Below, piece by piece: positions 1 through 11,167 of a stretch of 64,000 nt of DNA. A program made the position numbers and the translations under genes. The notes under the pieces were generated by a model that searched no databases, had not been told where the DNA came from, and saw nothing but the letters and a program-made list of their open reading frames with translations. The stretch comes from Prosthecobacter sp. GTDB lineage: Bacteria; Verrucomicrobiota; Verrucomicrobiia; Verrucomicrobiales; Verrucomicrobiaceae. The stretch covers positions 1 through 64,000 of the forward strand of contig NZ_JACSRD010000127.1 in assembly GCF_014879935.1 (NCBI RefSeq), written 5' to 3'. How positions within the stretch are numbered: position 1 is the first letter of the stretch; every line of letters starts with the position of its first letter.

Positions 1-44
1 CACTCTCTCCGTCGTCGGCAGCGTCAGATGTGTATAAGAGACAG
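1..44 (+). other. Sequencing adapter remnant (Nextera read 1 plus i5 index), not genomic
   Basis: Bases 12-44 equal the complete 33-nt Nextera read-1 adapter: the 14-nt part at 12-25 followed by the 19-nt transposon mosaic end at 26-44. Bases 4-11 (TCTCTCCG) equal Nextera XT i5 index S511 as I remember the index list, and bases 1-3 (CAC) fit the end of the P5 oligo. The identification rests on memory of kit sequences, but a 33-nt exact match is beyond chance. The native genome starts at base 45. Open frames that begin or end inside this stretch are artefacts. Confidence 0.98.
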
Positions 45-2212
<2,168 letters not shown>

Positions 2213-2216
<4 letters not shown>

Positions 2217-3910
2217 GTCTCCGATTCTGGCACCACGGACGCGCCGCTGGCAAGACGAACGATGGCACGACGCAACGCGGCAAACTCCACCGGTTTGGTC
2301 AGGTGCTCGGAAAATCCCGCCTCACGGCTGCGCTGGAGGTCGTTGTCCATCCCATAGCCGCTCATGGCGATGCCTGGGACGTCCCGCAACGACCGGACCC
2401 GGCGCATGACCTCATAGCCGCTGCCGTCCGGGAGGCCGAGATCGCTCAGCACCAGGTCAAAACGCTCCGTGGTTGCCACTTCGACCGCACGTTTCACGTT
2501 GGAGACGCCCAGCACGTCGAAACCCGCCCGAGTCAGCAGCCGTGTCAGCGTGCGCAAGGTGTCGGCGTGATCCTCCACCACCAGCAGACGCAGCCTCCGG
2601 TCATGCGGCCTGGCTTCGGGCAGCGCATCGCCCTGCTCAGCCGCAGGATCCGCGTCGCAGGCCGGGATTTCGATGATGAACGTCGCCCCGTGGCCCAAGC
2701 CATCGCTTTCCGCGCGGATGGAGCCCTCATGGCGGTCAATGATCGCGCGGCTGATGGCCAGGCCGAGCCCGAGACCGCCAAACTGCCGTGTGATGTTCGC
2801 CCCGCCCTGCTCAAAGGCATCGAAGATGCGCGGCAGCGCGGCCGCGGAGATGCCGATGCCCTGGTCCTGCACCCGCACCTCCCCGAGGCCGGCGGGCAGC
2901 TTCCGCGTGCTGACGCGGATCGGCCCCTTGTCGCGCGCGAACTTGATGGAGTTCTTCAGCACGTTCCAGAGCACCTGATGCAGGCGGGAGGGATCTGCCG
3001 CCACGGAACCGGCGGCGCTGTCAAAATCGAACTCGAACTGCACATGCTCGTTCCCTTCCTGCGACCGGCAGATGTCGCAGGCCTGCCGTACGGCCTCGTT
3101 CAGGTCCACCGCCTCCACCACGAGCTTCAACTTGCCCGTGGCGATGCGGTTGAGGTCCAGCAGGTCGTCCACCAGCTTCGTTTCGAGCTCGATGTTCCGT
3201 TTCATCATCAGCACGTCGGCGCGCACATCCGCACGCAGGCTGGAGTCCGCCTCCAGGGCAGACAGGGTCATCAAGACCGGCTTCAGCGGCGTGCGCAGCT
3301 CATGACTCAGCGCCGCGAAGAAGTGATCCTTGGCCATGCTGGCGTTTTCCGCCTCCTCCTTGGCCGTGCGCAGGCGGACATTCTCCTCCTGCTCGCTCAG
3401 ATCTGTCACCACCAGGCACAGCACGCGGTGATCGCCCAGCGGCAGCTCGCTCGCGGTCAAAAGCACCGGTGTTTGCCGGGCCGCCAGCCCGTTCATCTCG
3501 GCACGTTCCTTCACCACGCCGCCATCGCCGGTGACGACCTGCGCCAGCCGCAGCCACGTGTCCGCAGGCAGATGCGCCGTGATCAAGGAGCCGATGACGC
3601 GTTCCAGCGACGACTCCACCATCTCCGCAAAGCGCAGATTACAAAACAGGATGACGCCATCTCCCGAGACGGTGACCGCGCCTTCCTGCATCCTTTCCAC
3701 ATAGACGCGGTACGGCTGGTCGGCACCGGTGAGGGAATACACCTGATGGTTGTCCTGATCATGAACCACGACGGCGTCCACCGCGCCACGACGCAGGGCG
3801 TCGATGGTCTCCTCAGCCTCCTCCAGGCGATCCTGGAGTTCCTGGATGTCTGCCATGGCCGTCCGGCGGGACGGCTTGCGCAGCACGGGCCTGCGTACGG
3901 TCTTTTTCAT
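2213..3910 (-). CDS. PAS-containing hybrid histidine kinase with C-terminal receiver
   Basis: A 565-residue soluble hybrid kinase. A short coiled coil (about residues 21-45) leads into a PAS domain (about 45-170). HisKA follows with the acceptor His at residue 203 in ALSHELRTPLK, then HATPase with NVLKNSIKF, DQGIGIS and GLGLGLA motifs. A C-terminal receiver (about 440-555) has LLVVEDHAD and the acceptor Asp in LVLSDLGLPDG. It starts three bases after the stop of the upstream kaiB-like gene and its stop overlaps the next kinase start, so it is embedded in the kai cluster. Kinases downstream of Kai proteins can act as clock or stress output (as SasA does in cyanobacteria). That role is inferred here from position only: this protein has no KaiB-like sensor domain of the SasA type. 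Confidence 0.93.
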
Positions 3911-3913
3911 CGG

Positions 3914-4270
3914 TCACTGACGTGCGGGTTGAGTGATGCCCCGGAGGATGCGGTCGCTCCGGCCCAGATTGCCGATGAACTTCCGCCGGGGCGGCGGATG
4001 CATCTTCACCAGCGTCGGCGCGGCGACGAGCTGCGCCTCCGCGACAGCCTCCGGCTGCTGGTGGATGTCGATGACCTTCAACTGATAATGGCCCTCCAGG
4101 TGCTGCTTGCAGAGGCGGTTCAGATTCTCAACCGCCTGGGAGGACAAGGGCCCCGTCCCCGCCACGTAAAGGTGCAGCACGTAGTCCTCTTCCGCCGCGG
4201 CGGCTATCTGGCCCTCGTACTCCACAGGAGTCAGGTGCGTCTTGGTGGCAGGCGGCTTGGACGATGACAT
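3914..4270 (-). CDS. KaiB-like protein, first copy
   Basis: A small thioredoxin-like-fold protein of the KaiB family. It shows the family pattern: first strand YVLHLYVAGTGPLSSQAVENL, then LKVIDI, then APTLVK and a FIGNLG..D turn. In cyanobacteria KaiB binds the KaiC CI ring and sequesters KaiA; non-cyanobacterial KaiB proteins are linked to stress or time-keeping with KaiC alone. I chose the ATG at 4270 (MSSSKPP...), giving 118 residues. An upstream TTG at 4279 would add three residues; neither start has a clear ribosome site. It lies 21 bases after the second kaiB-like gene and 3 bases before a hybrid kinase. It is more divergent from cyanobacterial KaiB than its neighbour, so the two copies probably differ in partner or role. 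Confidence 0.9.
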   Translation of the reverse strand: MSSSKPPATKTHLTPVEYEGQIAAAAEEDYVLHLYVAGTGPLSSQAVENLNRLCKQHLEGHYQLKVIDIHQQPEAVAEAQLVAAPTLVKMHPPPRRKFIGNLGRSDRILRGITQPARQ

Positions 4271-4291
4271 TGGGAACAAATCGTCAGGGGG

Positions 4292-4645
4292 CTAACGAGT
4301 GATTGTGGTGAAATCCATACCGACCAGCACGCGGTCGATGTTTGAGAGATCGCCAACGATGCGTTTGATGGGTGACGGCAGCCGGCGCACGAGCGTGGGC
4401 AGCGCCACGATCTGGTCGGTGGCCGCCAGTTGCGGCTGCTGCATCAAATCGATGATCTCGATCTCGTAGTTCGCCTGCAGATGCTCCTCGCAGATGCGCT
4501 TGAGGTTGGAGAAGGCCGCCAGGGACTTAGGCGTCTGGCCGGCGACGTAGAGGCGCAGGATCCAGCCCTCATGCTTCTTGGCGGATGCCTTGCGACGCGC
4601 CGGTTTCTGCCGGCCGGAGTTTTTCTTTTCAGGCGAAGATCTCAT
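4292..4645 (-). CDS. kaiB: KaiB-like protein, second copy
   Basis: A 117-residue KaiB-family protein with a basic N-terminal extension of about 25 residues ([18 protein letters not shown] region) before the core. The core matches cyanobacterial KaiB closely by eye: [53 protein letters not shown] and the RVLVGMD end. Its ATG overlaps the stop of the kaiC gene by four bases (ATGA), so it is translationally coupled to KaiC. The expected role is reversible binding to the KaiC CI ring. Because the KaiC present here lacks most of CI, that partnership may be broken, or the damage may be an assembly error. Confidence 0.92.
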   Translation of the reverse strand: MRSSPEKKNSGRQKPARRKASAKKHEGWILRLYVAGQTPKSLAAFSNLKRICEEHLQANYEIEIIDLMQQPQLAATDQIVALPTLVRRLPSPIKRIVGDLSNIDRVLVGMDFTTITR

Positions 4646-5970
4646 GACTTGGACTTGTTTGAAATTCCTTTGGACCGGCTGCGGCTCATCGCTTCCCGAT
4701 CGAGTTCCGTGCGCCGTGCCTTCTCCTCATGCACGGCATGGAGGCGCTTGTACTCCTGCTCCTCCGCGGCAAGCCCGGCGCGCAGGTTGGCGATCTGCGA
4801 CTCCAGGGCGGCGCGGCGGTGCTCGAACGCGATCCGCTGCCGCTCCATCTCCTCCTTCGCACGCTGCATTTCCAGCCGCTCTCCCGCCTCCTGCGCGGCG
4901 CGGGCGGAGCCGGTGAGCACACCACCCTGCCCCAGATAGGCAGGCACCAGGCGCACTCCTTTTGCGGTGATGAGGAACTCACGCAACTGGTTCGAGTGCG
5001 CCATGCCACGGGCCTTCAGCACGTAGAGCACGCGGTTGCGTTCCCCGGCCACCTCGACGCCTCGGGCCAGCAGCCAGGTGTCCACCAGCGAGGAAAGGCC
5101 CTCGTCCGTGGCCTCCTGCGCCCTGCCACCGCCGACCAGGCTGGTGAACACGCAGGTCACCCCATTCTTCCGCAGGTGATCCATCAGCCGCACCAGGATC
5201 GCGGCTGAATCATCCAGCGTGCCGGCAGCCTGCAGGTTCGACACCGGATCCAGGATGACCATGGACGGGTTGAAGGTGTCCACCAGCTTGTGCATGCGCA
5301 CCAGATGCATCTCCAGTCCATGCGTCGTCGGCCGCGCCGACTGGAATGACAGCAGTCCCTTGTCCACATGCTTTTGCAGATGGATGCCGATGCTCCTGGC
5401 GTTGCGCACAAGCTGCTGCGGCGACTCTTCGAACGAGAAATACGCGCACTTTTCGCCCCGGTTGCAGGCCGCCTCGGCGAGGTGCAGCGCCAGGCTGGTC
5501 TTCCCCGTGCCGGCCGTGCCGGAAATCAGCGTGGCACTGCCGCGATACGGCCCCTTCCCACCCAGCATCTCATCCAGCCCGGCGACCCCCGTTGAGAAGC
5601 GCTCGTTCGACACCGGATAATCCATGGACGCGCCGGTGATCGGCAGCACGGAGATGCCGTTCTCGTCGATGAGAAAAGGATACTCGTTCGTCCCGTGGAC
5701 CGATCCGCGGTATTTCACGATGCGCACCCTGCGCGTGGACACCTGCCCGACCACCCGGTTATCCAGCAGCACCACGCAATCCGAGACATATTCCTCCAGG
5801 CCCTGGCGGGTGAGCTGCCCCTTCCCCCGCTCCCCGGTGATCACCGTCGTCAGTCCCTTGCTTTTGAGCCAACGGAACAGCCGTTGCAGCTCGGAGCGCA
5901 GGATCGCCTCGTTTTGCAGCCCGGAGAACAAGGTTTCCAGCGTGTCGAGCACCACACGCTTCGCCTTCAC
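4642..5970 (-). CDS. kaiC: KaiC-like ATPase, N-terminally truncated
   Basis: A KaiC-family (RecA-like) ATPase and autokinase missing its start. From the GTG at 5970 the first residues ([15 protein letters not shown]) already correspond to the CI Walker B strand, so the CI Walker A and about 130 residues are absent. KaiC-like residues can be read upstream of the GTG to about 6000 ([14 protein letters not shown]), where homology stops. The CII half is intact: Walker A GTAGTGKT at 151-158, paired Glu 181-182 (FEES), Walker B MVILD at 237-241, and Ser-Ser 293-294 where cyanobacterial KaiC has its Ser431/Thr432 phosphosites. A predicted coiled-coil tail (about 357-430) replaces the KaiA-binding tail. 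It overlaps the downstream kaiB-like gene by four bases and the broken treZ upstream by GTGA. Confidence 0.88.
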   Translation of the reverse strand: MKAKRVVLDTLETLFSGLQNEAILRSELQRLFRWLKSKGLTTVITGERGKGQLTRQGLEEYVSDCVVLLDNRVVGQVSTRRVRIVKYRGSVHGTNEYPFLIDENGISVLPITGASMDYPVSNERFSTGVAGLDEMLGGKGPYRGSATLISGTAGTGKTSLALHLAEAACNRGEKCAYFSFEESPQQLVRNARSIGIHLQKHVDKGLLSFQSARPTTHGLEMHLVRMHKLVDTFNPSMVILDPVSNLQAAGTLDDSAAILVRLMDHLRKNGVTCVFTSLVGGGRAQEATDEGLSSLVDTWLLARGVEVAGERNRVLYVLKARGMAHSNQLREFLITAKGVRLVPAYLGQGGVLTGSARAAQEAGERLEMQRAKEEMERQRIAFEHRRAALESQIANLRAGLAAEEQEYKRLHAVHEEKARRTELDREAMSRSRSKGISNKSKS

Positions 5971-7424
5971 CGTGGCGACCGCGTGCGCGACGCGGATGGA
6001 AACTGCTCCAGGAACTTCGCGCGGCCTTGGGCCACGAGAGCCGCCAGTTCAGGGTTGTGATCGGCGAAGTAGAGAAATGGTGATGACGACGCGAACTCCT
6101 GCCCCTGGAACAACATCGGCGTGTTCGGCCCCAGCAGCAGCAATGCGGTCAACGCCCGGAACTTGGCCGCGCTGGTCAGGGTATGAACGCGTCGTCCCCA
6201 CAGCGAGTTGGCGATCTGGTCATGGTTCTGGAGGAAATTGACAAAGTTCTCCGATTCCAGGTCGAGTGTGGGCGTGCCGCGTCGTGCGCGCTGCCATTTG
6301 TAGCGTTGTCCTTGGAACAGGAAGCCCCACTTCGCCGCCGAGATGAACTCCTGCGGGGAACCGTGGTAGTCCGAGTAATAGGCCTCGTTCCGCCCGGTCA
6401 TCGCCACGACCGCCGCGTGATGAAAATCATCATTCCACAACGCATCGATGCCATGTCCGCCCCGTTCCGGGGAACGCAGCAGTTTCGCATGCTGCGGCTC
6501 GTTCTCCGCGACCACGAAGATGCCCCGCCCGCCGGCCGCTTCACGCGCACGACGCGTGACTGCGGCCAGAATGTGGTCCGTGGATGAGTCAAAGATCTGC
6601 TGCGTGGCATCCAGACGCAGGCCGTCGAAGTGGAACTCGCGGACCCAATAGGCCGCATTCGAAAGGATCCACTCGCGTACCGGTTCGTAGCCCTCGCCGT
6701 CGAAGTTGAGCGCCTCGCCCCACTCGGTGCTGTATTTCGTGCTGAAGTAACTCGGCGAGAACTGCTTCAGATGATTCCCATCCGGCCCGAGGTGGTTGTA
6801 AACGACGTCCAGGATGACTCCGAGGCCGTTGGCGTGCGCACGATTGACGAAACGACGCAAATCGTCCGGCTCGCCATACAACCGCGTCGGCGCGAAGAAG
6901 TTCACGCCATCGTAACCCCAGCCATACAGACCTGGAAAATCGGCGACAGGCATGATCTCCAGCAAGGTGACACCCAACTCCGCCAGATGCGGCAATTGCT
7001 CCATCGCCGCGTCCCAGGTGCCCTGTGGCGTGAAGGTGCCGATGTGCATCTCGTAAAGCACCTGTCCTTTGCGTGACACGCCTTTCCATTGCCCGTCAGT
7101 CCACCCGAACTTCGTGGGATCGATGATGCGGGACGGACCATGCGGCCCTTCAGGTTGGAAACGTGACGCAGGATCGGGAAACTCACCGCTGTCGAGCCTG
7201 TAGCGGTAATGCATGCCGGCGGCTGCCTTGACACAGGTCCCAGACCAGTAGCCATGCGGCTCCGCCTTCAATTCAAAGCTCATCGCATCCGCGAGTGACT
7301 CACATTGCGCGACTTGTACCGCGACATGACGCGACGCCGGCGCCCAGACACGAAAACGCACGCCGCCTTCAGGCAGCACCTCGGCCCCCACGGGCATGCT
7401 TGGCTGCGTCGAAGAATGGCTCAT
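5967..7424 (-). CDS. treZ: Malto-oligosyltrehalose trehalohydrolase, C-terminally truncated
   Basis: A GH13 enzyme that releases trehalose from maltooligosyl-trehalose, in the TreY/TreZ pathway for the compatible solute trehalose. An N-terminal carbohydrate-binding-like domain (VRFRVWAPASRHVAVQV) precedes the catalytic barrel. All four GH13 regions are visible: ILDVVYNHLGPDGN, GLRLDATQQ (nucleophile Asp), FVVAENEPQ (acid Glu) and NFLQNHDQIAN. The frame ends soon after FASSSPFLYFADHNPEL, about 100 residues short of the family's usual length of roughly 600, with a foreign tail (ASRTRSPR) from the kaiC junction. I chose ATG 7424 (MSHSSTQPSMPV); ATG 7454 or a start further upstream are possible. 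No treY or treS is in the window. The product may be unstable. Confidence 0.9.
   Translation of the reverse strand: MSHSSTQPSMPVGAEVLPEGGVRFRVWAPASRHVAVQVAQCESLADAMSFELKAEPHGYWSGTCVKAAAGMHYRYRLDSGEFPDPASRFQPEGPHGPSRIIDPTKFGWTDGQWKGVSRKGQVLYEMHIGTFTPQGTWDAAMEQLPHLAELGVTLLEIMPVADFPGLYGWGYDGVNFFAPTRLYGEPDDLRRFVNRAHANGLGVILDVVYNHLGPDGNHLKQFSPSYFSTKYSTEWGEALNFDGEGYEPVREWILSNAAYWVREFHFDGLRLDATQQIFDSSTDHILAAVTRRAREAAGGRGIFVVAENEPQHAKLLRSPERGGHGIDALWNDDFHHAAVVAMTGRNEAYYSDYHGSPQEFISAAKWGFLFQGQRYKWQRARRGTPTLDLESENFVNFLQNHDQIANSLWGRRVHTLTSAAKFRALTALLLLGPNTPMLFQGQEFASSSPFLYFADHNPELAALVAQGRAKFLEQFPSASRTRSPR
5991..6003 (-). other. Junction between truncated treZ and truncated kaiC
   Basis: Reading on the minus strand, TreZ-type sequence (..GRAKFLEQFPS) is recognisable down to about 5994-5996 and then turns into unrelated residues (ASRTRSPR) and a stop at 5967. 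In another frame, KaiC-type sequence ([14 protein letters not shown]) begins at about 5994-5997. Both proteins therefore lose an end at the same point. A single deletion joining treZ to kaiC, or an assembly misjoin, explains this. The frames differ, so no fusion protein is made. Confidence 0.85.
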
Positions 7425-7519
7425 ACGATGGTCGGACGCGGTTCGCTTATTCATCGGGCGCCGAAGCCCGTGCGAGCGTAGTGAATCGCGGATTTTGGAC
7501 CTCTTTGAAGGCTCCCGTG

Positions 7520-8707
7520 TCACGACTGCGTCGCAGGCCAGGCTTTCCCGCCGCTCCGCCGCTCAAACCGCTGCGCAAAGTACTGGGCCAGACTGAGATC
7601 GAGCCGCGTGAACAGCAGGCGCGCGATGCGTTGCTTGAACCGCACCCACCAGTTCACCGGATCGCGCCATGACAGCTCCGGAACCGCCCTGCTTCGCGTC
7701 AGATCACGCTCAAACGTGGCCCTGGCCTGCTGGGCGAGTTTCGGGCTGTGAATGCGCAGCATGATCTCGAAATTGATGTTCAGGCTGCGCGGATCGAGGT
7801 TCGCCGAGCCGACGTACACAATGTCGTCGATGACAATGACCTTCGCGTGAAGCACCTGCGGCTGATATTCGTAGATCTGCGCCCCGCTGCGTTGAAACCG
7901 CCCGTAGAGAGCCCGTGACGCGGTCTGCATCAGCGGCACGTCGCTCTTGCCGGGAAACAGCAGCCGGAAGCTCCCGGCCAGCTTGCACGTGCGTAGCAGC
8001 GCCGCCTTCAACCGGCCCACGGGAAGGAAGTAGGCCATCGTGATCGCCACATCCTTCGCTCCGAGCAGATCAGCCCGCAGCGCCCGTTGCAAGGCGCTGC
8101 GTTGCACGCCCGGGCGCAGGAGCAGCAGCGACACATCCCTGCCCGCCTTCACCCATCCTGTGTGGCCGCGCCGGCGTGGCGTCCAGACGCGGCTGCCGGC
8201 CTTCTTCAACTGGGAATCGAACGCCGCCACGAGATGCTCCACCACCGGACCCTGGATGCTGATTCCGCCGTCCCTCCAGCCGTCATCCACGCCATCGCCC
8301 TCATATTCAGGCGCCACATTGCAGCCGCCGATGAAGGCCTCGCTGTCATCGACGACGAGAATCTTCCGGTGATCGCGAAACGGCCACAGACGCCAGCGCA
8401 TGGGATTGAACCACATGACTTGGCCGCCGAGCTCGGCCAGTTCGCTGAAGTAGGTGGCCGGCAGGCCGATGCAGCCGACATAATCGAGCAGCAACGTCAC
8501 CTGCACCCCGCGTCGTGCCGCCTCGGTGAAGGCATCGCGAAACCGTTCGCCGATCGGTGAGGCGCGGAAGATGTAATGCTCGAAGCGGATGCTCTCGGTG
8601 GCCTGCTGGACCGCCTGCAGCTCGGCCTCCAGCCATTTGCGCCCCGTGTCATGCCATTGCACGACATGGTCGTCGGGCGTTTTGATCACAGCAGGCTTCA
8701 TGGACAT
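7520..8707 (-). CDS. Phospholipase D-family cardiolipin synthase-like protein
   Basis: A 395-residue protein with two PLD domains. The first HxKxxxxD motif is in FRDHRKILVVDDSEAFIGGCN and the second in LHAKVIVIDDIVYVGSANLDPRS. This is the layout of bacterial cardiolipin synthases (ClsB type), which condense phosphatidyl groups at the inner membrane. It has no N-terminal transmembrane pair, again like ClsB. Its ATG at 8707 overlaps the stop of the upstream AI-2E-family gene by one base (TGATG), so the two are coupled. A second PLD gene lies at 23578-24873. Membrane-lipid adjustment under stress is an inference from the neighbouring genes. Confidence 0.92.
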   Translation of the reverse strand: MSMKPAVIKTPDDHVVQWHDTGRKWLEAELQAVQQATESIRFEHYIFRASPIGERFRDAFTEAARRGVQVTLLLDYVGCIGLPATYFSELAELGGQVMWFNPMRWRLWPFRDHRKILVVDDSEAFIGGCNVAPEYEGDGVDDGWRDGGISIQGPVVEHLVAAFDSQLKKAGSRVWTPRRRGHTGWVKAGRDVSLLLLRPGVQRSALQRALRADLLGAKDVAITMAYFLPVGRLKAALLRTCKLAGSFRLLFPGKSDVPLMQTASRALYGRFQRSGAQIYEYQPQVLHAKVIVIDDIVYVGSANLDPRSLNINFEIMLRIHSPKLAQQARATFERDLTRSRAVPELSWRDPVNWWVRFKQRIARLLFTRLDLSLAQYFAQRFERRSGGKAWPATQS

Positions 8708-10512
8708 CAGGATTTCAGCGGCGGTGGCGGCGGGATGAGATCGCCACCTTGATCAACCATCGTTTGCAACAGCTCGCGGGCCTCATGCAGCGAGGAGACG
8801 ATCCAGGTGGCACCCGATTCACGCAGGGGGCGTGGATCACGGTCTTCCCCGGGAAGCCCCCAGCGACACACGAGGATTTTCAAGCCGGGAAGCTTGTTGC
8901 GCAGACGGCGGCAGAGCGTGTTTGCCGCCAGTTGGGCCCGTGGAGGCAGGGCGCTGATGCACACCAGACCCGGCTTGTTTTTTGCCAGCTCGTCCACCAT
9001 TTCGCCGATGAGACAGTCCTCGGATGACTTTTCCATCACCACGCCACGCGGCAGGATCTTCTCCAGCATCTCCAGCGCCTGCGCATCCGCCTCTCCATGC
9101 AACGCACGCGCGAACATGCGGATGACCGGCCGGTCGTTTGCCGCGTCGTCCGCGCTGTTCTCGCCCTGAGGCTGGTCTTCTTCCAGCAACGCCAGGCTGG
9201 AGCGCATGCTTTGATACATCTGGCCGGCCTCGTCGTGGTCCAGATTGCCGAAAACCTCCTCGCGTCGCGTCAAGGCCAGCGCCGGCAATGCGATGTTTTC
9301 CAGCGCCAGCTCCTTGCCATCCTGCTTCACTGCGGATTCCAGCAGTTCCTGCGCCGTCTCCTCGTTGTCCGCGAGGTGATGCTGGTAGTAGCTCAGATGC
9401 GGCTGGGGCGGCGGATTGTCGCCCATCATGATCTCCACCCACTCCAGGGACGGGATGTGTTTGCAGAACACGACGATGCAGACCGTCAAGGGTGTGGCCA
9501 GCACGAGGCCCACACCGCCCCACAGCCACGTCCAGAACGCGATGGCCAGCAGCAACGCGAAATCGGAAACGCCGGCGCTGTGACCATACAGCAACGGTTC
9601 CACGATCATGTTGGTCATCAGTTCCAGCGAGACCACGAGGGTGAGAACCATCAGCGGATGCGACCACCCATCGAACACGGCGAGGCTCAGGCTCACCGGC
9701 AGCACGGCGGCAAGCCACGGCCCCACATACGGAATGAACCGCGACATGGCGGCCAGCGATCCCCACAACACGACGTAGGGCAGCCCGATCAACGCCAGCC
9801 CTCCTGCCAGACACACTCCGTAACCGGCATTCACCGTGCCCTGCATGAGCAGATAGCGGCTGATGCGCGCGCCCGATTCCTCGATGGCCTTCGTGGTGAC
9901 CGTGAGGCGGCTGTGGCCGACGAGACGCGCCAGCCGCTGGCTGATGTCGTCGAGACGCAGCAGCATGAAGATGACGAACACGATCACGAGTGCCGCGGTG
10001 CCCAGCACATCCGCCAAAGCGGGCACGATGGTGTTCAAGGCGCTCATCAACGCCGTCTCCACGTGCGCAGGTGGCGGCGGCGGCGTGGGTGCGGGCGGCT
10101 GGCCCGAGGTGCCGGAGGTTTCAGCCTCCTCGGCACGACTGACATCTCCCACGAGCCTCCGCAGGCCCTGGACGACGTTGTTGTCACCCAGTTGCTTCAC
10201 CGTCCTCACGCGGCTCTGGATGTTCTGCCGGTGGTTGGGCAGATCGTTGGCCAGCCGTGCGAGTTCCCCGCCCAGCAGCCACGCCACCACGGCGAGGATG
10301 GTGAAACTGCTCAACGTCACCACGCCCACTCCGACCATCCGCGGACAACGCAGCCGGCCCAGCACATTGACCAGCGGATGCAGCAGAAAGGTGAGCAGGC
10401 ACGCCAGCGCCACCGGCACGAGGATCTGTCGTGCCAGATACAGCGTCGCGATCAACAACAGCGCGGTGAAAAAGCCCAGAAAGCGGGACAACGTGCGGTT
10501 GAGCGTGTCCAT
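8707..10512 (-). CDS. AI-2E family transporter with soluble C-terminal extension
   Basis: The first 365 or so residues match the AI-2E transporter family (PF01594): an N-terminal hydrophobic pair (FFTALLLIATLYLARQILVPVALACLLTFLL), a cytoplasmic or periplasmic loop, then a cluster of membrane helices including VLGTAALVIVFVIFMLLR and WGGVGLVLATPLTVCIVV. The loop carries a Pro-rich insert near residue 145 (PAPTPPPPPAH). About 230 extra residues follow the membrane core. They are hydrophilic, and the last 130 alternate strand- and helix-like segments (RGVVMEKSSEDCLIGEMVDEL, GLVCISALPP, KILVCRWG), suggesting a Rossmann or cobalamin-binding-like fold. Family members export diverse small molecules or Na+; the substrate is unknown. 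It is coupled to the downstream PLD gene. Confidence 0.9.
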   Translation of the reverse strand: MDTLNRTLSRFLGFFTALLLIATLYLARQILVPVALACLLTFLLHPLVNVLGRLRCPRMVGVGVVTLSSFTILAVVAWLLGGELARLANDLPNHRQNIQSRVRTVKQLGDNNVVQGLRRLVGDVSRAEEAETSGTSGQPPAPTPPPPPAHVETALMSALNTIVPALADVLGTAALVIVFVIFMLLRLDDISQRLARLVGHSRLTVTTKAIEESGARISRYLLMQGTVNAGYGVCLAGGLALIGLPYVVLWGSLAAMSRFIPYVGPWLAAVLPVSLSLAVFDGWSHPLMVLTLVVSLELMTNMIVEPLLYGHSAGVSDFALLLAIAFWTWLWGGVGLVLATPLTVCIVVFCKHIPSLEWVEIMMGDNPPPQPHLSYYQHHLADNEETAQELLESAVKQDGKELALENIALPALALTRREEVFGNLDHDEAGQMYQSMRSSLALLEEDQPQGENSADDAANDRPVIRMFARALHGEADAQALEMLEKILPRGVVMEKSSEDCLIGEMVDELAKNKPGLVCISALPPRAQLAANTLCRRLRNKLPGLKILVCRWGLPGEDRDPRPLRESGATWIVSSLHEARELLQTMVDQGGDLIPPPPPLKS

Positions 10513-10612
10513 GAAGATGATGTCGAGTGTTCAGCGAACCCCGGCTGCGTGGTGGGGATGCAGCGTCAGGCCTGCAGCCGGCCTGCGCTGCGAAATGGCG
10601 GTTTCAAAACGC

Positions 10613-10942
10613 TCAGTGCTTTGACGAACGCAGAAACGCGGAGATCACCACGCCGACCGCGAAGGCGATGCCGATGGCGGTCACCGGATTGGCGGAAACC
10701 CAGCGCTCGGTGCGCTCATACTGCTGCGATGCATAACGCTCGGCATCGTTGAACTGCTTCGAAAGGCGGTCCTGCGCGTCATGCATCGCATGGCGGGCCT
10801 TGGAGCCGGCGCGGTTCACCGCCTCTACGGCGGGATCGAGCACGCGCTCGCGTGCCATCTTCGCAGTGTCCTCGGCAAGGACGCGCACGTCCTTTCGCAG
10901 AGTGTCTGTGGTCGGAGATCCGGAGAAGAATGTCGTTCTCAT
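10613..10942 (-). CDS. DUF883 (ElaB/YqjD-like) membrane-anchored protein
   Basis: A 109-residue protein from ATG 10942 with the DUF883 layout: a long amphipathic, charged helical region (LRKDVRVLAEDTAKMARERV to YERTERWVSANP) and a single C-terminal membrane helix (VTAIGIAFAVGVVISAFL) followed by a short basic tail. ElaB/YqjD in E. coli are stress-induced inner-membrane proteins, YqjD being ribosome-associated. Here it lies between the AI-2E gene and a sigma-54 regulator. An upstream in-frame start at 10990 would add 16 polar residues that do not look native. The 5' region (10943-11040) contains several hairpins. Confidence 0.85.
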   Translation of the reverse strand: MRTTFFSGSPTTDTLRKDVRVLAEDTAKMARERVLDPAVEAVNRAGSKARHAMHDAQDRLSKQFNDAERYASQQYERTERWVSANPVTAIGIAFAVGVVISAFLRSSKH

Positions 10943-11167
10943 GATGGTGGGGTGGTTTGGGGTTGTTGTTCGTCCTTGCGGACCTTTCAAAGGTTACGAG
11001 CGGCAAGGGGGTGGGGACGAATCACCTCCTTGCATCGCCCGTGCCATCGTGCCCGCCGCCTGTCCTGCGCTTGTGATTCGCGCGGCCGCCGCGCACCGGC
11101 GGCACACCTCGCATTTGCAATGTGCATGAGATCACGGCGGCCCGCGTTGCAGCTTGCACGAGGCGGC

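Noticed and set aside
24-44. Kinase C-terminal residues LSLIHI and the plus-strand frames beginning MCIRDR/MYKRQ at 28-30
   Set aside because: They are translations of the Nextera adapter and are not native protein.
7425-7523. N-terminal extension of treZ and a possible intergenic repeat (GTGCGAGCGTAGTGAATCGC)
   Set aside because: The extra residues look untranslated, and a repeat cannot be claimed because I found no second copy in the window.
9097-10752. 551-codon plus-strand frame opposite the AI-2E gene
   Set aside because: Its composition (Gln/His/Arg-rich, no hydrophobic pattern) is that of an antisense shadow; the minus-strand gene has clear membrane helices.
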